From Bombyx mori (taxonomy: Eukaryota > Arthropoda > Insecta > Lepidoptera > Bombycidae): DNA of 64,000 nt. The notes beneath the pieces were generated by a model, which saw only the letters and a list, made by a program, of their open reading frames with translations, had not been told where the DNA came from and did no database searches. The stretch is taken from assembly GCF_030269925.1 (NCBI RefSeq), contig NC_085116.1, forward strand, positions 62,001 through 126,000, written 5' to 3'. Made by a program: the position numbers and the translations under genes. Within the stretch, counting starts at the first letter, position 1, and every line of letters begins with the position of its first letter. Of this stretch, positions 50,837 to 60,987 are shown piece after piece.

Positions 50837-53800
50837 CTACAGGGGCCGGGACGTACGGGCGTATTCCCGCCTCCGGCCCCCGGCTCGACGGCGACGGATC
50901 GGTGCGGAAAGGGAAGAGCTCTCCCTCTCTCGCTCCGCCGCCTCCTTCTGCGAGATGGTGGACTCGCAGAAGTCGAGCATCGCCTTCCAGGACGCGTCGC
51001 TGCCGAGCATCGTAGCCACGACGCGCGGCAGCGAGAGGTCCTCTCCAATGACCGCGACGAGGGCGGCGCGTTGCTCGTCGAATCCAGAGCAACGCGCCAG
51101 CGTGTGTTCCGCTGTGTCTTCCTCGTCGCGGTCCGCGCAGTGGTGGCACTGCGCCGTCGGTTCCCTTCCGGCTATCTTGTGCAAGTACCGGCCGAAACAA
51201 CCATGGCCGGTAAGCATCTGCGTTAGCCGGAAGGTGAGGCATCCGCGGTCGCGGCCCACCCAGTCCGCGAGAACCGGGCGGACCGCCTCGACGGTTCGGA
51301 GGCCGGCCGACGGGTCCGCCAAGCGGCGAGACCACGCCTCCAGCACGGACCGCCGAGAGTGGAGCCTCCGCGCTCGAACTACACCTTCGCTGGGGCGCCC
51401 TTCCCCCCTAGAGCGGAGGTCGCTACGCCACCGGTAATCGGCAGCGAGCGCCTCCGCCTCCAGGTCCCAGGGTGGCGCCCCGGCGAGCAAGCACGCCGCC
51501 TCGAAGGAGACGGTGCGGTATCCTCGGATCGCCCTGACCGCGATCGCGCGCTGCGGACGTCGCAGCGCGGCGACGTTCTGGCGGGTCAGGGCGTGGCACC
51601 ATACGGGCGCGCCGTATAGTGCCATCGACCGCACCACCCCCATGTAGAGGCGGCGCGCCACCTGATCGGGACCCCCGACGTTTGGAAGAAGCCGGCTCAG
51701 AGAGCCGGCTGTCGCCATCAGCCGAGGGCCCAATTTTTCGAAGTGAGCGCGGAAGCTCCACCGACCGTCCAGTTCGAGGCCGAGGTACCGAAGACCGGTC
51801 ACTCCGACCCCGACGCGGACGCCTCCGATCACGAGGTGGGCACCCACAGGCGGCGCTCGTCCCGGCCCGTGAAACATCAGGGCCTGGGTTTTGTCGAGCG
51901 CCACCTCGAGCCCCAACCGTCGGATCCTAGTGACGACGTGTGCCACGCCTGCGCACGCCAGACGGGCAGACTCCCGGTAGTCCCTCCCCGGAGCCACGAC
52001 CAACGTGTCGTCGGCGTAACATATTACGCTCAGCCCGGGGAGGGGACCCCGAATGACGCCCCGCAGGACCCAGTCGTAGCCGATGTTCCACAGCAGGGGG
52101 CCCAGGACAGACCCCTGCGGAACACCGCGCTCGACGGGGAAGCGGAACATCGCCCCACCGTGTCCGATGCACTGGATCGACCTGCCCTCGAGGTAGGAGC
52201 CGATCAGTCGGCGGAGGTATGCGGGGACGCCGTGATACTCCAGCGCCCCCGCGATCACCGACCAGGGCAGGGTGTTGAAGGCGTTCCTTACATCTAAGGA
52301 TAACGCCATCGCCACCCCGCCCCGGGATACGGCTTCGTCGGAGAGGGCCCGCACGCGCAGAATTGCGTCGATAGTCGAGCGGCCCTCTCTGAAGCCGTAT
52401 TGCTCCGCCGAAAGATCGGGACCCGTCTCGGTCAGGTGCCGGACGATGCGGGCCGCGACGATTCTCTCGAGCATCTTGCCCGCTTCGTCCAGCAACACGA
52501 TGGGGCGATAGCCCGCGGGTGAGTCCGCGGGGCGCCCGTCCTTCCGCAGAAGGACCAGTCTGCCCGTCTTCCATTTCGACGGGAACCGTCCCGACTCGAG
52601 GCACGCTTCGAAAAGCCCCCCGAGCCGGTCCCCTAGGGCCTCGAAGGCCAAGCTCCAGACCCGGCCGTGAACGCCGTCAGGGCCGGGGGCCGTGTCCTTC
52701 GCTCTCATTTTGGACACGGCCGCATGGATCTCCGCCCCCGTAATAGGGGGAGGGGGCTCCTCGGCAGCGGGAACGCTGGGGCGACGTGGAGGTGTGCCCC
52801 ACGTGGCGTCCATCTGGGGGGGCTCAAAGTCCCCCCCCGCTGCCGGCGGGAAAAGCGCGGAAACTATCTCCCGCAGCTGCCGAGGCTGGAGCCGCTCGGT
52901 CACCGGGAGCGCCCACGGCTGCAGTTTTCTGCGAACCATCTTGTATGGGCGCCCCCAGGGATCTTCGTCGAGCGACTCCAGGAGAGTCTTCATGCTCTGC
53001 TTCTTGGCCTCGCCGATGGCCAGCTGCAGCGCCGTCTGTTTTTGACGACAGTCAGCGTGCAGCCGGGCCGCCGTCTCCGCGAACGTAGCGTCGCGACGAC
53101 GGCGGCGGCGGTGGCGTGCGCTCCGGCGGCGCGCCCTCACGCACTCCTCACGGAGTCTCGCGATCTCGGGCGACCACCAGAACGCACCCCCACGTGGTGC
53201 TCGGGGGCCGACCCGGGGCATGGCGGCATCACAAATGTTTGCCATGGTGCCCCGGAACCAGTCGACCTCCGCATCCACGTCCGCGAGCCGCGCGGGTTTT
53301 GGCGCCCACGCAGCAACAGCGGCCGCCTCCATCAGCAACTCCTTGTTCATCCGTTTCAAGGCCCACCTGGGGAACGAACGGGGCGCACCTTGCGGGAGCT
53401 CCTCCTCGCCGCGGGCGCCCGCGGCTGACGACGACAAGGAGGAGGCAGAGAGCTCGAATCGGACGTATCTGTGGTCCGAGAGCGTCTCCGCCCCCTCGAG
53501 TACGCGCCAGCCGCGGGTGCGGCGCACGGCGGACGGGGACGCGAACGTAACGTCCACGTGAGATTCCCCGTTCCACCGCACGCAAGTCGCGACCGTACCT
53601 CTGTTTAGAAGACAGAGGCCGGTCGCGATCGCCCACTCCGAAAGAGCCTCGCCTCGCGAATCCGTGCGGGGGGAGCCCCAAGCCATACACTTGGCATTGA
53701 GGTCCCCCGCGACGATGACAGGGCGGGACCCGAAGCGGTGCAAGAGCACCTCGAGCCCGCCCAGAAACCGCTCGAACTCGGCGAGGCTCCTGTTCGGAGA

Positions 53801-54082
53801 AAAGTACGCCCCGATCACGACGGTCCCGTCGATCCTAGCCGCGACGTACCCGGGTCCCCTGGCCACCATATCCAAGGGGGGTAACGCCGCGGACTGTCTA
53901 AGTACGATGGCCACGGAGCCGTCGACGTCCCCGATCCAGCAGTCCTGGTCGGTGGGGACGAAGTACGGCTCCGCGGCGACAGCGACGTCGATTGACCACT
54001 CCGCCATGGTGTGGACGAGGAGATCCTGTGCCCTGGCGGAGTGGTTCAAATTACTTTGGAGGAAGCGATGGACGCAACCCAT
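50837..54082 (-). CDS. SART ORF2 endonuclease/reverse transcriptase, intact (E14)
   Basis: 1081 aa with the same motif set and spacing as E2: QSNLNHSARAQ, GDLNAK, SDHRY, SLDVRNAFN, GVPQGSVLGP, YADD and C-terminal CCHC. It differs from E2 by a small number of substitutions (for example M for T after LNAKC, KMRAKDT for RMRAKDA, MFRFP for MYRFP), all outside the catalytic residues. It sits in a copy with intact ORF1 and both UTRs, so it is a plausible active source. Confidence 0.95.
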   Translation of the reverse strand: MGCVHRFLQSNLNHSARAQDLLVHTMAEWSIDVAVAAEPYFVPTDQDCWIGDVDGSVAIVLRQSAALPPLDMVARGPGYVAARIDGTVVIGAYFSPNRSLAEFERFLGGLEVLLHRFGSRPVIVAGDLNAKCMAWGSPRTDSRGEALSEWAIATGLCLLNRGTVATCVRWNGESHVDVTFASPSAVRRTRGWRVLEGAETLSDHRYVRFELSASSLSSSAAGARGEEELPQGAPRSFPRWALKRMNKELLMEAAAVAAWAPKPARLADVDAEVDWFRGTMANICDAAMPRVGPRAPRGGAFWWSPEIARLREECVRARRRSARHRRRRRRDATFAETAARLHADCRQKQTALQLAIGEAKKQSMKTLLESLDEDPWGRPYKMVRRKLQPWALPVTERLQPRQLREIVSALFPPAAGGDFEPPQMDATWGTPPRRPSVPAAEEPPPPITGAEIHAAVSKMRAKDTAPGPDGVHGRVWSLAFEALGDRLGGLFEACLESGRFPSKWKTGRLVLLRKDGRPADSPAGYRPIVLLDEAGKMLERIVAARIVRHLTETGPDLSAEQYGFREGRSTIDAILRVRALSDEAVSRGGVAMALSLDVRNAFNTLPWSVIAGALEYHGVPAYLRRLIGSYLEGRSIQCIGHGGAMFRFPVERGVPQGSVLGPLLWNIGYDWVLRGVIRGPLPGLSVICYADDTLVVAPGRDYRESARLACAGVAHVVTRIRRLGLEVALDKTQALMFHGPGRAPPVGAHLVIGGVRVGVGVTGLRYLGLELDGRWSFRAHFEKLGPRLMATAGSLSRLLPNVGGPDQVARRLYMGVVRSMALYGAPVWCHALTRQNVAALRRPQRAIAVRAIRGYRTVSFEAACLLAGAPPWDLEAEALAADYRWRSDLRSRGEGRPSEGVVRARRLHSRRSVLEAWSRRLADPSAGLRTVEAVRPVLADWVGRDRGCLTFRLTQMLTGHGCFGRYLHKIAGREPTAQCHHCADRDEEDTAEHTLARCSGFDEQRAALVAVIGEDLSLPRVVATMLGSDASWKAMLDFCESTISQKEAAERERESSSLSAPIRRRRAGGRRREYARTSRPL

Positions 54083-54084
54083 TA
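54080..54084 (-). promoter_or_regulatory. TAATG stop-start overlap (E14)
   Basis: ORF1 TAA and ORF2 ATG share one A, as in E0, E2, E3 and E6. Confidence 0.88.
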
Positions 54085-56442
54085 CGGGGCTACGTCCATC
54101 GCTCCCTCGTCTGTCCCGCCCTGCGGCTCGACAACAGCCGCGGCGGGAACTGACTCGCCGGCTGCCCTTGTTGCAGCCGGCTTCTTTTTCTTTCCGCCCC
54201 TCCTCGTTTTTGTAGAGGAGGGGGCAGATTTACACGCCGGGCCCCCGGCCCGGTGGTCGGCCTTCCTTTTGGCCGCGTCGCACAAGACGCAGTGCGGCGC
54301 GGCTGTGGTGCAGGAGGCTGCCTTGTGCCCCGGTTGGCCGCAGCGGAAACACAAGCCGCTGCGGTCCACGGTCGAGGGGCACTTGGCGAGGCCGTGGCCG
54401 GTGCCGAAGCACCGAAGACAGCGCCACGGCCTGGCATCCTGCAGCTGCACGTGGGCCACTACCCAGCCCACGCGCAGCCTTCCTGGGCTGTCGGAAGGCC
54501 GCCCCTGTGGAGGGGTGGCCAGGAGGGTCGCCGTTGCAATCGGGCAACGCGCCCACGCCGTCCGGGTACCAGAATATGTTTCCCGGAGCTCCCCGACTTT
54601 GACGTCGGCGAGGGCGCAGTTGCCCTGCGACGCGATGGCCGCGGCAACCTCCTCCTTCGTGGCGCACTCGTCGAGGCCCGTGATTTTGACTTCACCCATC
54701 TTCACGGGCCGCGCGATGCGCACCACCTCGGGGTCCGGCAGGATCTCCCTCAGCCGGGCCGCCAATTTTTCGGCCGCGGCGTTGGTGTTCGGGCCGGGGC
54801 ACTCTATGAGACGGGCCCCGTTGGCCGTCTGCCGGACCTTGATGCCCCCCTCCACGCCGAGGGCGTCCACATTCACGCCGCCGCGCGCCTGGGTCATCAC
54901 CTCGTGGTAGGTGATGCCCTTTTCTTTGCCGGCGGGCAGCAGCTCCACTACCACTGCAGCCGACCGCGGGGCGCGCGGCCTCCTTCGTCCGTTTCGGCCC
55001 CTCGGCTCCGCTCGACCCTCTTGACGGGGAGCGGCGGCCGCAGGGGCGGGCTTGGGGCGCGGCGCAAGAGGCGCCGCCACCTTTTTGGGCCCGCGCCGCA
55101 CCACCGTTGTCCAGGCCTCTTCCATATTGGCCGGGGCCGGGGGCAGCGGGCGGGGCTGGGGAGTCCGTGCCGGTTTGGCGGCGTTGACGCCTCCCTTCTT
55201 CTTTGTCCGGCTCCTGGCGGGCCCTGCCTTCGCAGGCTGGGGCGGAGCAGGAGCGGATGCCGGTTTCTTTGGGGGGGCAGATCTTGTTGCCCCCGAAGCT
55301 GCTGACCGCGAGACAGTCGCGGCGGGAATCCTCGCAGGTGTGGCTGTCTGTTTGGGGCCGCTATAAGTTTTAGCGACCACTGTTCTACGAGGTGCGGGCA
55401 CAGGCGCGCTGCCTTTCACCTCATGGGCGAGGGGCGGTCTCGCCCGCTCCACTTTGGAGCTGCGCGCCTCCTGTATAAGGAGCTGCCGCCTCAGCTCCTC
55501 GACCTCAGTGAGGCCTTCTGCTTCGGGCGGAGGAGGGACAGGGGCGGAGCCGCGTTGCCGCTCGATGAGATCGGCAACCATTGTTCGCAGCTCGGCCATG
55601 TCGACGCGGAGCTGACCGTTCTCCGCCCGAAGCAGGCCATTCTCGGCCGATACTTGTTCGAGGCGGGTGTGCAGCAGAGCCACTTCCTGCCGCAAGCCCG
55701 CCGTCTCCGTCGTCGTGGTGCGGTCCACGACGTCCTGCAGCCTTTCCTCAAGTGTGGCGGCCGCAGATTTCATGGCCGACACTTCTGAGCCCTTGAGGCC
55801 TGCAGTCGACTTGGCCGCGATGGTCTCAACTATTTTTCCAACGATTTTACACGATCGGAGGGGGTCAGAGGGACCCACCAGCGTTAGGGATCGCTGTAGG
55901 CGCTCGATCTCTTCTAGTTTTCTATTTTTATTTTTTGCCTCACGGCAGGCGGCCCTGGACTGCGCCGAAGAGGCAGCGTCCAGTCCGCGAGACGACGGCT
56001 TGTCAAAGTCAATGGCGGGCGGCGCCGAAGCAGCCGCCGGCCCTTCCGCCAACGCCATGTACTTGGCGCTGGCAGGCTCTCCTTCCGACGAGTCGGACGG
56101 AGCGGAGGACGCCGGCTGTCGAGCCGACTTCCGCTTCCGCCGTGTCCGCTGTCGGGTGCTGTCCACAAACAGCGCTGGCGTCTCCCGCCCACTAGACGCG
56201 TCGCCCCTCGCGGAGCTCCGCGCCGAGTAGAGCGAGATAAGGCTCTCGCAGCGCTCGAGGCGCACGGTGGGGACCCTGTCCCTTACGCGACCCGTGCTGT
56301 CGCCCCCTTCGTCGTGGCAATGTTTGCCCCCCCCAGAAACGGTGGGGCAGCGTGCGGCCGATCGCTCGACCGCACGGAGGGATTCTCCCCCCGCGGAGCG
56401 GGAGGTACCCTCCTGGGGTAATAACTTTTCTACATGTGCCAT
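54082..56442 (-). CDS. SART ORF1 zinc-knuckle protein, intact (E14)
   Basis: 786 aa from MAHVEKLLPQEGTSRSAGGE. The basic cluster RQRTRRKRKSARQ, coiled coil, Ala/Pro/Lys-rich linker and three C-terminal zinc knuckles are all present. The segment between about residues 140 and 230 is strikingly divergent from E2 (NKNRKLEEIERLQRSLTLVG versus EKSEIGVVQRLERSLTEVG, then KSTAGLKGSEVSAMKSAAA versus KSGGGLKGDYVRALKSGAA), yet the C-terminal 250 residues are nearly unchanged. Confidence 0.9.
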   Translation of the reverse strand: MAHVEKLLPQEGTSRSAGGESLRAVERSAARCPTVSGGGKHCHDEGGDSTGRVRDRVPTVRLERCESLISLYSARSSARGDASSGRETPALFVDSTRQRTRRKRKSARQPASSAPSDSSEGEPASAKYMALAEGPAAASAPPAIDFDKPSSRGLDAASSAQSRAACREAKNKNRKLEEIERLQRSLTLVGPSDPLRSCKIVGKIVETIAAKSTAGLKGSEVSAMKSAAATLEERLQDVVDRTTTTETAGLRQEVALLHTRLEQVSAENGLLRAENGQLRVDMAELRTMVADLIERQRGSAPVPPPPEAEGLTEVEELRRQLLIQEARSSKVERARPPLAHEVKGSAPVPAPRRTVVAKTYSGPKQTATPARIPAATVSRSAASGATRSAPPKKPASAPAPPQPAKAGPARSRTKKKGGVNAAKPARTPQPRPLPPAPANMEEAWTTVVRRGPKKVAAPLAPRPKPAPAAAAPRQEGRAEPRGRNGRRRPRAPRSAAVVVELLPAGKEKGITYHEVMTQARGGVNVDALGVEGGIKVRQTANGARLIECPGPNTNAAAEKLAARLREILPDPEVVRIARPVKMGEVKITGLDECATKEEVAAAIASQGNCALADVKVGELRETYSGTRTAWARCPIATATLLATPPQGRPSDSPGRLRVGWVVAHVQLQDARPWRCLRCFGTGHGLAKCPSTVDRSGLCFRCGQPGHKAASCTTAAPHCVLCDAAKRKADHRAGGPACKSAPSSTKTRRGGKKKKPAATRAAGESVPAAAVVEPQGGTDEGAMDVAP

Positions 56443-57282
56443 TGTGTCATATTTCCTTTTTGATTAACCAGGGGTCGGTCCCCTGGGGTCTGGTTGGTAC
56501 CCTTGGGACTGGACTCCCTCCAGCCATTCATCCCATCGCCGGGCACCAGAGCTTAGGATTGGGGCATTTTTTAAAGAGGTTTACGTCCTCGCGGCCCCGT
56601 GCCTCGCGGCAGCGGCCCCCGTCCCCCACACGGTGAGGATTACGGGTTGGCCGGCGGCCCGCCGAGTGCAACGAGCAACACGACAGACCACCGCCCGACG
56701 CTCAAAAGAGCAACAACGACGAAGCCACGCCGGTATACCGGTACCCCCCTCTGGAGGGCGTGCCCCTGTAGCCGAAGCCGGGGACATGGCGACCAGCGGC
56801 CGGAAGATGCGTAAGCAACGCCGGCTCACTTCTCCATCGAAAGGCAGGCCAAAAGTGGCCCACCATCTCCCATGGGTTACGTCCGAAACGGGTCGGACGT
56901 GACCCGAAGAAAACAAAAAAGGGGGAAGAAAGGGGACAAGAGAGGGAGCCCGAGTGTCTCCAGGAGGAACACCCTTCAGCGAGTGAAGGGCGTGGAGAGC
57001 CCGCAACTCCCCCTGCTGGTTTTGGTCCGCGTCATCCGATCTCTTTCGTTGCAAAGCCTAACTAGGCTACCCTACTCCTACACCTAGCCTACCTACCTAA
57101 CACCTAGAAATCCTTGCAACGAAAAAGATCGGACGATACCCCTGGGAGTGGGACTGTTCCCAGAGGATCCCGTTATCCGCCACCTACGGACGCGCCCGGT
57201 GGAAGTCCAGCAAAACTCCCCCACAGACGGAGCCCCCGGCCACGCAGAGTGCGCGCCGGGGGGCCCGCCCAGGTCCCTCGGG
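56443..57282 (-). other. SART 5' UTR (E14, 840 nt)
   Basis: No gene seen. Contains the inverted repeat 57035-57133 (arms 57035-57056 and 57112-57133) with a telomere-like loop. Starts with CCCGAGGG on the sense strand directly after TTAGGTT. Confidence 0.7.
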
Positions 57283-57306
57283 AACCTAACCTAACCTAAC
57301 CTAACC
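57283..57306 (-). repeat. Telomeric TTAGG repeats between E14 and E15 (longest tract)
   Basis: 24 nt: aacc followed by four taacc units on the + strand. Even this longest tract holds fewer than five telomere units. Confidence 0.92.
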
Positions 57307-57322
57307 TTTTTTTTTTTTTTTT

Positions 57323-57783
57323 GGTATCGATGGGGAATCCCAGTCTTTACGGATACCCGGCCGACGGGGGTCGGACCGGGTTATGTCGGACTCCGCGCCT
57401 CCGGTGGAAGAAACAGGAAGAAGTCGCGAACCGAGGTCCGCGCCCTCGACCAATTAGTCCACGGAGACTACGCCTTGAAAAAGGCGCGCTGGGCTAAGTT
57501 CAGCTCGCGCCGAACCCGCCCAGCTTAACGACTACCGACTAAAACCCAACGAGCTCCTTCCTTTCCGGCATAGGGGGAACCCACGATACCGCAGGGAAAC
57601 GCGCCCCGCAGGCCCCCCACACCGGCTCCCAGCCTGACGAACGGCGGGATCAACGTCGGCCATTGCTGACCGCAACTTCTTCGTGAGGTAGGCACCGGAG
57701 CCACAGCGCCCTATACCCTCACCACCACCACTGGACTATCGTGTCGAGCATCAGGCGCCCCCGCGCCCGACGCCCGACGGTCC
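57323..57783 (-). other. 3' UTR of the E15 family (461 nt)
   Basis: Sequence differs from the 514-nt UTR of the other copies and begins ggtatcgatgggg next to the poly-T. No gene or repeat seen in it. It must nevertheless direct reverse transcription to the same GGTT target. Confidence 0.7.
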
Positions 57784-60700
57784 CTACGGGAGCTGAGCGG
57801 GGGCCCTTCGCCCGCGCCGCCCACCCCGTCTCTTTCGCCTGAGTGCAACTGAGTTTGGGTCGCACTCTCTTTCTCGCTCCTCCGTTTCGCGGAGCGTCAT
57901 GACCAGGTCCGCATAGTCGGCCATCGCTCTCCAGCAACGCTCGTCCTCGACCATGCGGGACACTACGACCGGCAAACTTAAGTCTGCCCCGAGCACCGCG
58001 ACGAGTGACTGCCGCGGATACTCCCACCTCGGGCACGCTTCGAGGGCGTGCTGCGCGTCGTCGTCTGGATGCCCGCATTGGTGGCATCCGGGATGCGGCT
58101 CTCTCCCGACCCGCCACAAGTACCTCCCGAAGCAGCCATGCCCCGAGAGGACCTGCGTGAGCCGGAAATCGAGCACGCCGTGACGCCTGTCAATCCAGGC
58201 CTCCAACACGGGCACCAGGGCTGCGAGGGTGCGCCGCCGGGTTCGAGAACCACGGTGGATCTCCTCTGCAGCCAGCCTCTCTTTCCACTTCAACGTTGCC
58301 ACGCGACGCGCAGCACGCCTCCATCGGGCGACGACAGACAGACGGGGCACACTTCCCCGACCCAAAGATTGCGCCCTGCGCCGGTACACCGCGGCCAGGA
58401 CCTCGGCCTCGTACTCCCACGGAAGGGAACCGGCGAGGGCGCAAGCGACCTCCGTCGAAATGGTGCGGTAGCCCCGCACGACCCTCACCGCCAGCACCCT
58501 CTGAACCCTCTGCAAGAGGGCCGCGTTGCGAGCGGAGAGCGTGGGCGACCAGACGGGAGCGCCGTACAGGGCCATGCTCCGCACCACTCCCAGGTAAAGA
58601 CGCCGGACCGACTTTCCTCCTCCTCCAATGTTCGGGAGCAAGCGGGCTAAGGCACCCGCCGCCCCGAGCAATTTCGGGACCAGTACATCAAAATGCCGGT
58701 CAAAACTCCACCTGCTGTCCAGCACGAGCCCCAGATATTTAAGTTGGGACCGGACAGCGATCGCAGTCCCCCCGATGGTTATACTCGCGCCGGGAGGAGG
58801 CCCCTTCCGAGCCGGGTGAAAACACACGGCCTCGGACTTGTGCAGGGCGACCTCCAGGCCGAGCTTCCTTATTCTGGCTACGACTGTTGCCACCGCAGCC
58901 GCAGCCAGAATCGACGCCGAACGGTAGTCGTCTCCGCGGGCCGTCACCAGCGTGTCGTCGGCGTAGCAGATGACCTGCACGCCACGCAGGTTAGCCCCGC
59001 GGAGGACCCAGTCGAACCCGACGTCCCACAGGAGCGGACCCAGAACCGACCCCTGCGGGACACCACACGAGACCGCTTTGTGTCCCCACCCCCTCCGCTC
59101 GGGGAAGACCACAGCCCGCCCTGCGAGGTAATCCTCGATCAGGTTCCGGAGACCGGTGGGGACGCGGTGAAACCTTAACGACTCCAGGATCGTGCTCCAG
59201 GGGATCGTATTGAAGGCGTTGGATATGTCTATAGACACCGCCAACAACACGCCTCCCCGGGAGCACGCCCGGTCGGAGAGGTCGCGGACGCGCTGGACCG
59301 CGTCCAAGGTCGAGCGACCCCTCCGGAACCCGTACTGAGAGTCGGCCAGATTTGGCCCGACATTTTCAAGGTGCCGCACGAGGCGACCGGCAACGACGCG
59401 CTCGAGAAGCTTGCCGGCCTCGCTCAGCACGACTATTGGACGATACCCCGATGGCTGGTCTCTGGGGCGCCCCTCCTTGGGGATGAGGACCAACCGACCC
59501 GTCTTCCATTCTTCCGGGAACCTGCCCTCTCGGAGGCACCTGCTGAGCAGCCCTCGGAGGACAGGTCCCAGACCACCCTCAGTCTGTAATGCCAGCGCCC
59601 AGGCCCGATTCGACAGTCCATCGGGACCTGGCGCCGTCCTCCTCGCCTTCATTTTTTCGATGGCCGCACCAAATTCCGCCGGCGACACCTCCTCCTCTTC
59701 TGCACCAATCTGAGCTCCGGTTGTCGGTGTTATCATGACGGGGGGAACGAAGGGAGTTCCAGGTGCGTCCGGAAACAGTCCCCCAATCACGTGCCGAACG
59801 ATGTCAGGCGGCAGGGTGCTCGTCGCGGGCGGGGCCCAAGAGCGCATTGTGCTCCGCGCGAGGCGATACGGTCGCCCCCACGGGTCGCGGTCCAGCGTCT
59901 CCAAAAGCTCCTTCCACGCCACCTCCTTCGCCTCTCCAATGGCGACGCGCAGGGCCCGCACGTCCTCCCGGTACTCCTCGTACGCCCGGTCCTCTTCTTC
60001 CTCGTCCCGGTGCCTCCGACGACGAAGGTGCTGATATTTTCGACGACTACCGGCGCATCGGCGTCGCAGGCCGGCGATCCCCTCGTTCCACCAGTAGACT
60101 TGGCGCCTCGGCGCGTACGCTCGGACGCGGGGCATGGCGTAGTCGCAGACTCGCGACATCGCCTCGCGCAGCCGCTCCGCACCCTCGCGCACGTCCGCCG
60201 GCTCGCCCAGGGAGTCCAACCGCCAGGCTTGGACGAGGGCCGCCTCCTGCAGCCGCTCCGTGTCGAGGCGCTTCAGGGCCCAGCGCGGGCCCTCCACGCC
60301 GCCACCAAAGGGCAAAGTCGTTACCGAAGAAGACTCCGGGGCCGCGGCCACACGGAAACCAATGTAGCGGTGATCGGAGAGCGTCTCCACGTCGACCAAC
60401 ACCTCCCAACCGCAGACGCGGCGCGCGACGTCGGGGGTCCCAAAAGACACATCCACCACGGACCCACCCGAACGACGGACGCATGTGTTCTCGGCGCCGC
60501 GGTTGAGGACAACGAGACCGCTCCCGACCAACCACTCCTCCGTCTCCCGTCCCCTGGGACAGGTGACCGGGGAACCCCAAGCGGACGACTTCGCGTTGAG
60601 GTCCCCGAGAACGAGCGCGCGCCTTGAGCGCGACCTCCCCACGACCTGACCGAGTTCGTCGAGAAAGGACTCGAATTCGGCGAGCGGCCGGTTGGGGGAG

Positions 60701-60987
60701 AAGTACACCCCGACGACGAGCAAGCCCGCCCAGAAGACTGCGACGAAGCCCCGACCCCTCTGTACGACGTCGAATTCGGGCGGAGCGCCCACCGCTGACC
60801 GACGCTGGACCACGGCCACCAGGCCGTCAATATCTCCCGCCCAGTCGGGAACCGAAGGGACCCGATAGGGCTCGGCGACGACCGCGAGATGGGTCAACCG
60901 CTCCGCCATGCTCTGGATCAGCAGGTCCTGAGCTCTGGCGGAGCGATTGAGGTTGCCCTGTAGTATATGATAAGGGCTGCTGGTCAT
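57784..60987 (-). CDS. ORF2 endonuclease/reverse transcriptase of second SART-like family (E15)
   Basis: 1067 aa from MTSSPYHILQGNLNRSARAQ. The endonuclease shows N12 in QGNLNRSARAQ, E39 in VVAEPY, LGDLNAKSSAWGSP and SDHRYIGF. RT shows APGPDG, SIDISNAFNTIPW, GVPQGSVLGPLLW and YADDTLV. The C-terminus has CHQCGHPDDDAQHALEAC. The domain plan and many short blocks are shared with E2 ORF2. The frame extends 35 codons further upstream, but that part overlaps ORF1 out of frame. ATG 60987 is preferred because it lines up with the start of E2 ORF2 and overlaps the ORF1 stop. Confidence 0.9.
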   Translation of the reverse strand: MTSSPYHILQGNLNRSARAQDLLIQSMAERLTHLAVVAEPYRVPSVPDWAGDIDGLVAVVQRRSAVGAPPEFDVVQRGRGFVAVFWAGLLVVGVYFSPNRPLAEFESFLDELGQVVGRSRSRRALVLGDLNAKSSAWGSPVTCPRGRETEEWLVGSGLVVLNRGAENTCVRRSGGSVVDVSFGTPDVARRVCGWEVLVDVETLSDHRYIGFRVAAAPESSSVTTLPFGGGVEGPRWALKRLDTERLQEAALVQAWRLDSLGEPADVREGAERLREAMSRVCDYAMPRVRAYAPRRQVYWWNEGIAGLRRRCAGSRRKYQHLRRRRHRDEEEEDRAYEEYREDVRALRVAIGEAKEVAWKELLETLDRDPWGRPYRLARSTMRSWAPPATSTLPPDIVRHVIGGLFPDAPGTPFVPPVMITPTTGAQIGAEEEEVSPAEFGAAIEKMKARRTAPGPDGLSNRAWALALQTEGGLGPVLRGLLSRCLREGRFPEEWKTGRLVLIPKEGRPRDQPSGYRPIVVLSEAGKLLERVVAGRLVRHLENVGPNLADSQYGFRRGRSTLDAVQRVRDLSDRACSRGGVLLAVSIDISNAFNTIPWSTILESLRFHRVPTGLRNLIEDYLAGRAVVFPERRGWGHKAVSCGVPQGSVLGPLLWDVGFDWVLRGANLRGVQVICYADDTLVTARGDDYRSASILAAAAVATVVARIRKLGLEVALHKSEAVCFHPARKGPPPGASITIGGTAIAVRSQLKYLGLVLDSRWSFDRHFDVLVPKLLGAAGALARLLPNIGGGGKSVRRLYLGVVRSMALYGAPVWSPTLSARNAALLQRVQRVLAVRVVRGYRTISTEVACALAGSLPWEYEAEVLAAVYRRRAQSLGRGSVPRLSVVARWRRAARRVATLKWKERLAAEEIHRGSRTRRRTLAALVPVLEAWIDRRHGVLDFRLTQVLSGHGCFGRYLWRVGREPHPGCHQCGHPDDDAQHALEACPRWEYPRQSLVAVLGADLSLPVVVSRMVEDERCWRAMADYADLVMTLRETEERERECDPNSVALRRKRRGGRRGRRAPAQLP
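60984..60987 (-). promoter_or_regulatory. ATGA start-stop overlap between ORF1 and ORF2 (E15)
   Basis: The ORF2 ATG (60987-60985) and ORF1 TGA (60986-60984) overlap in ATGA on the sense strand. This is a different coupling signal from the TAATG of the other copies. Confidence 0.85.

Larger units (their letters stand above)
50291..57282 (-). mobile_element. Full-length, apparently intact SART copy E14
   Basis: Poly-T of 32 (50291-50322), 3' UTR 50323-50836, ORF2 50837-54082, ORF1 54082-56442, 5' UTR 56443-57282 with canonical terminus ccctcggg followed by five telomeric units. Its 3' part matches E7 and its 5' part matches E4/E6/E10, with the change between about 52145 and 52464, so it looks like a mosaic. 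Confidence 0.95.

Noticed and set aside
57323..57783. Host unique sequence between E14 and E15
   Set aside because: It lies between a poly-T tail and an ORF2 stop on the same strand with no telomeric break, so it is the 3' UTR of E15.
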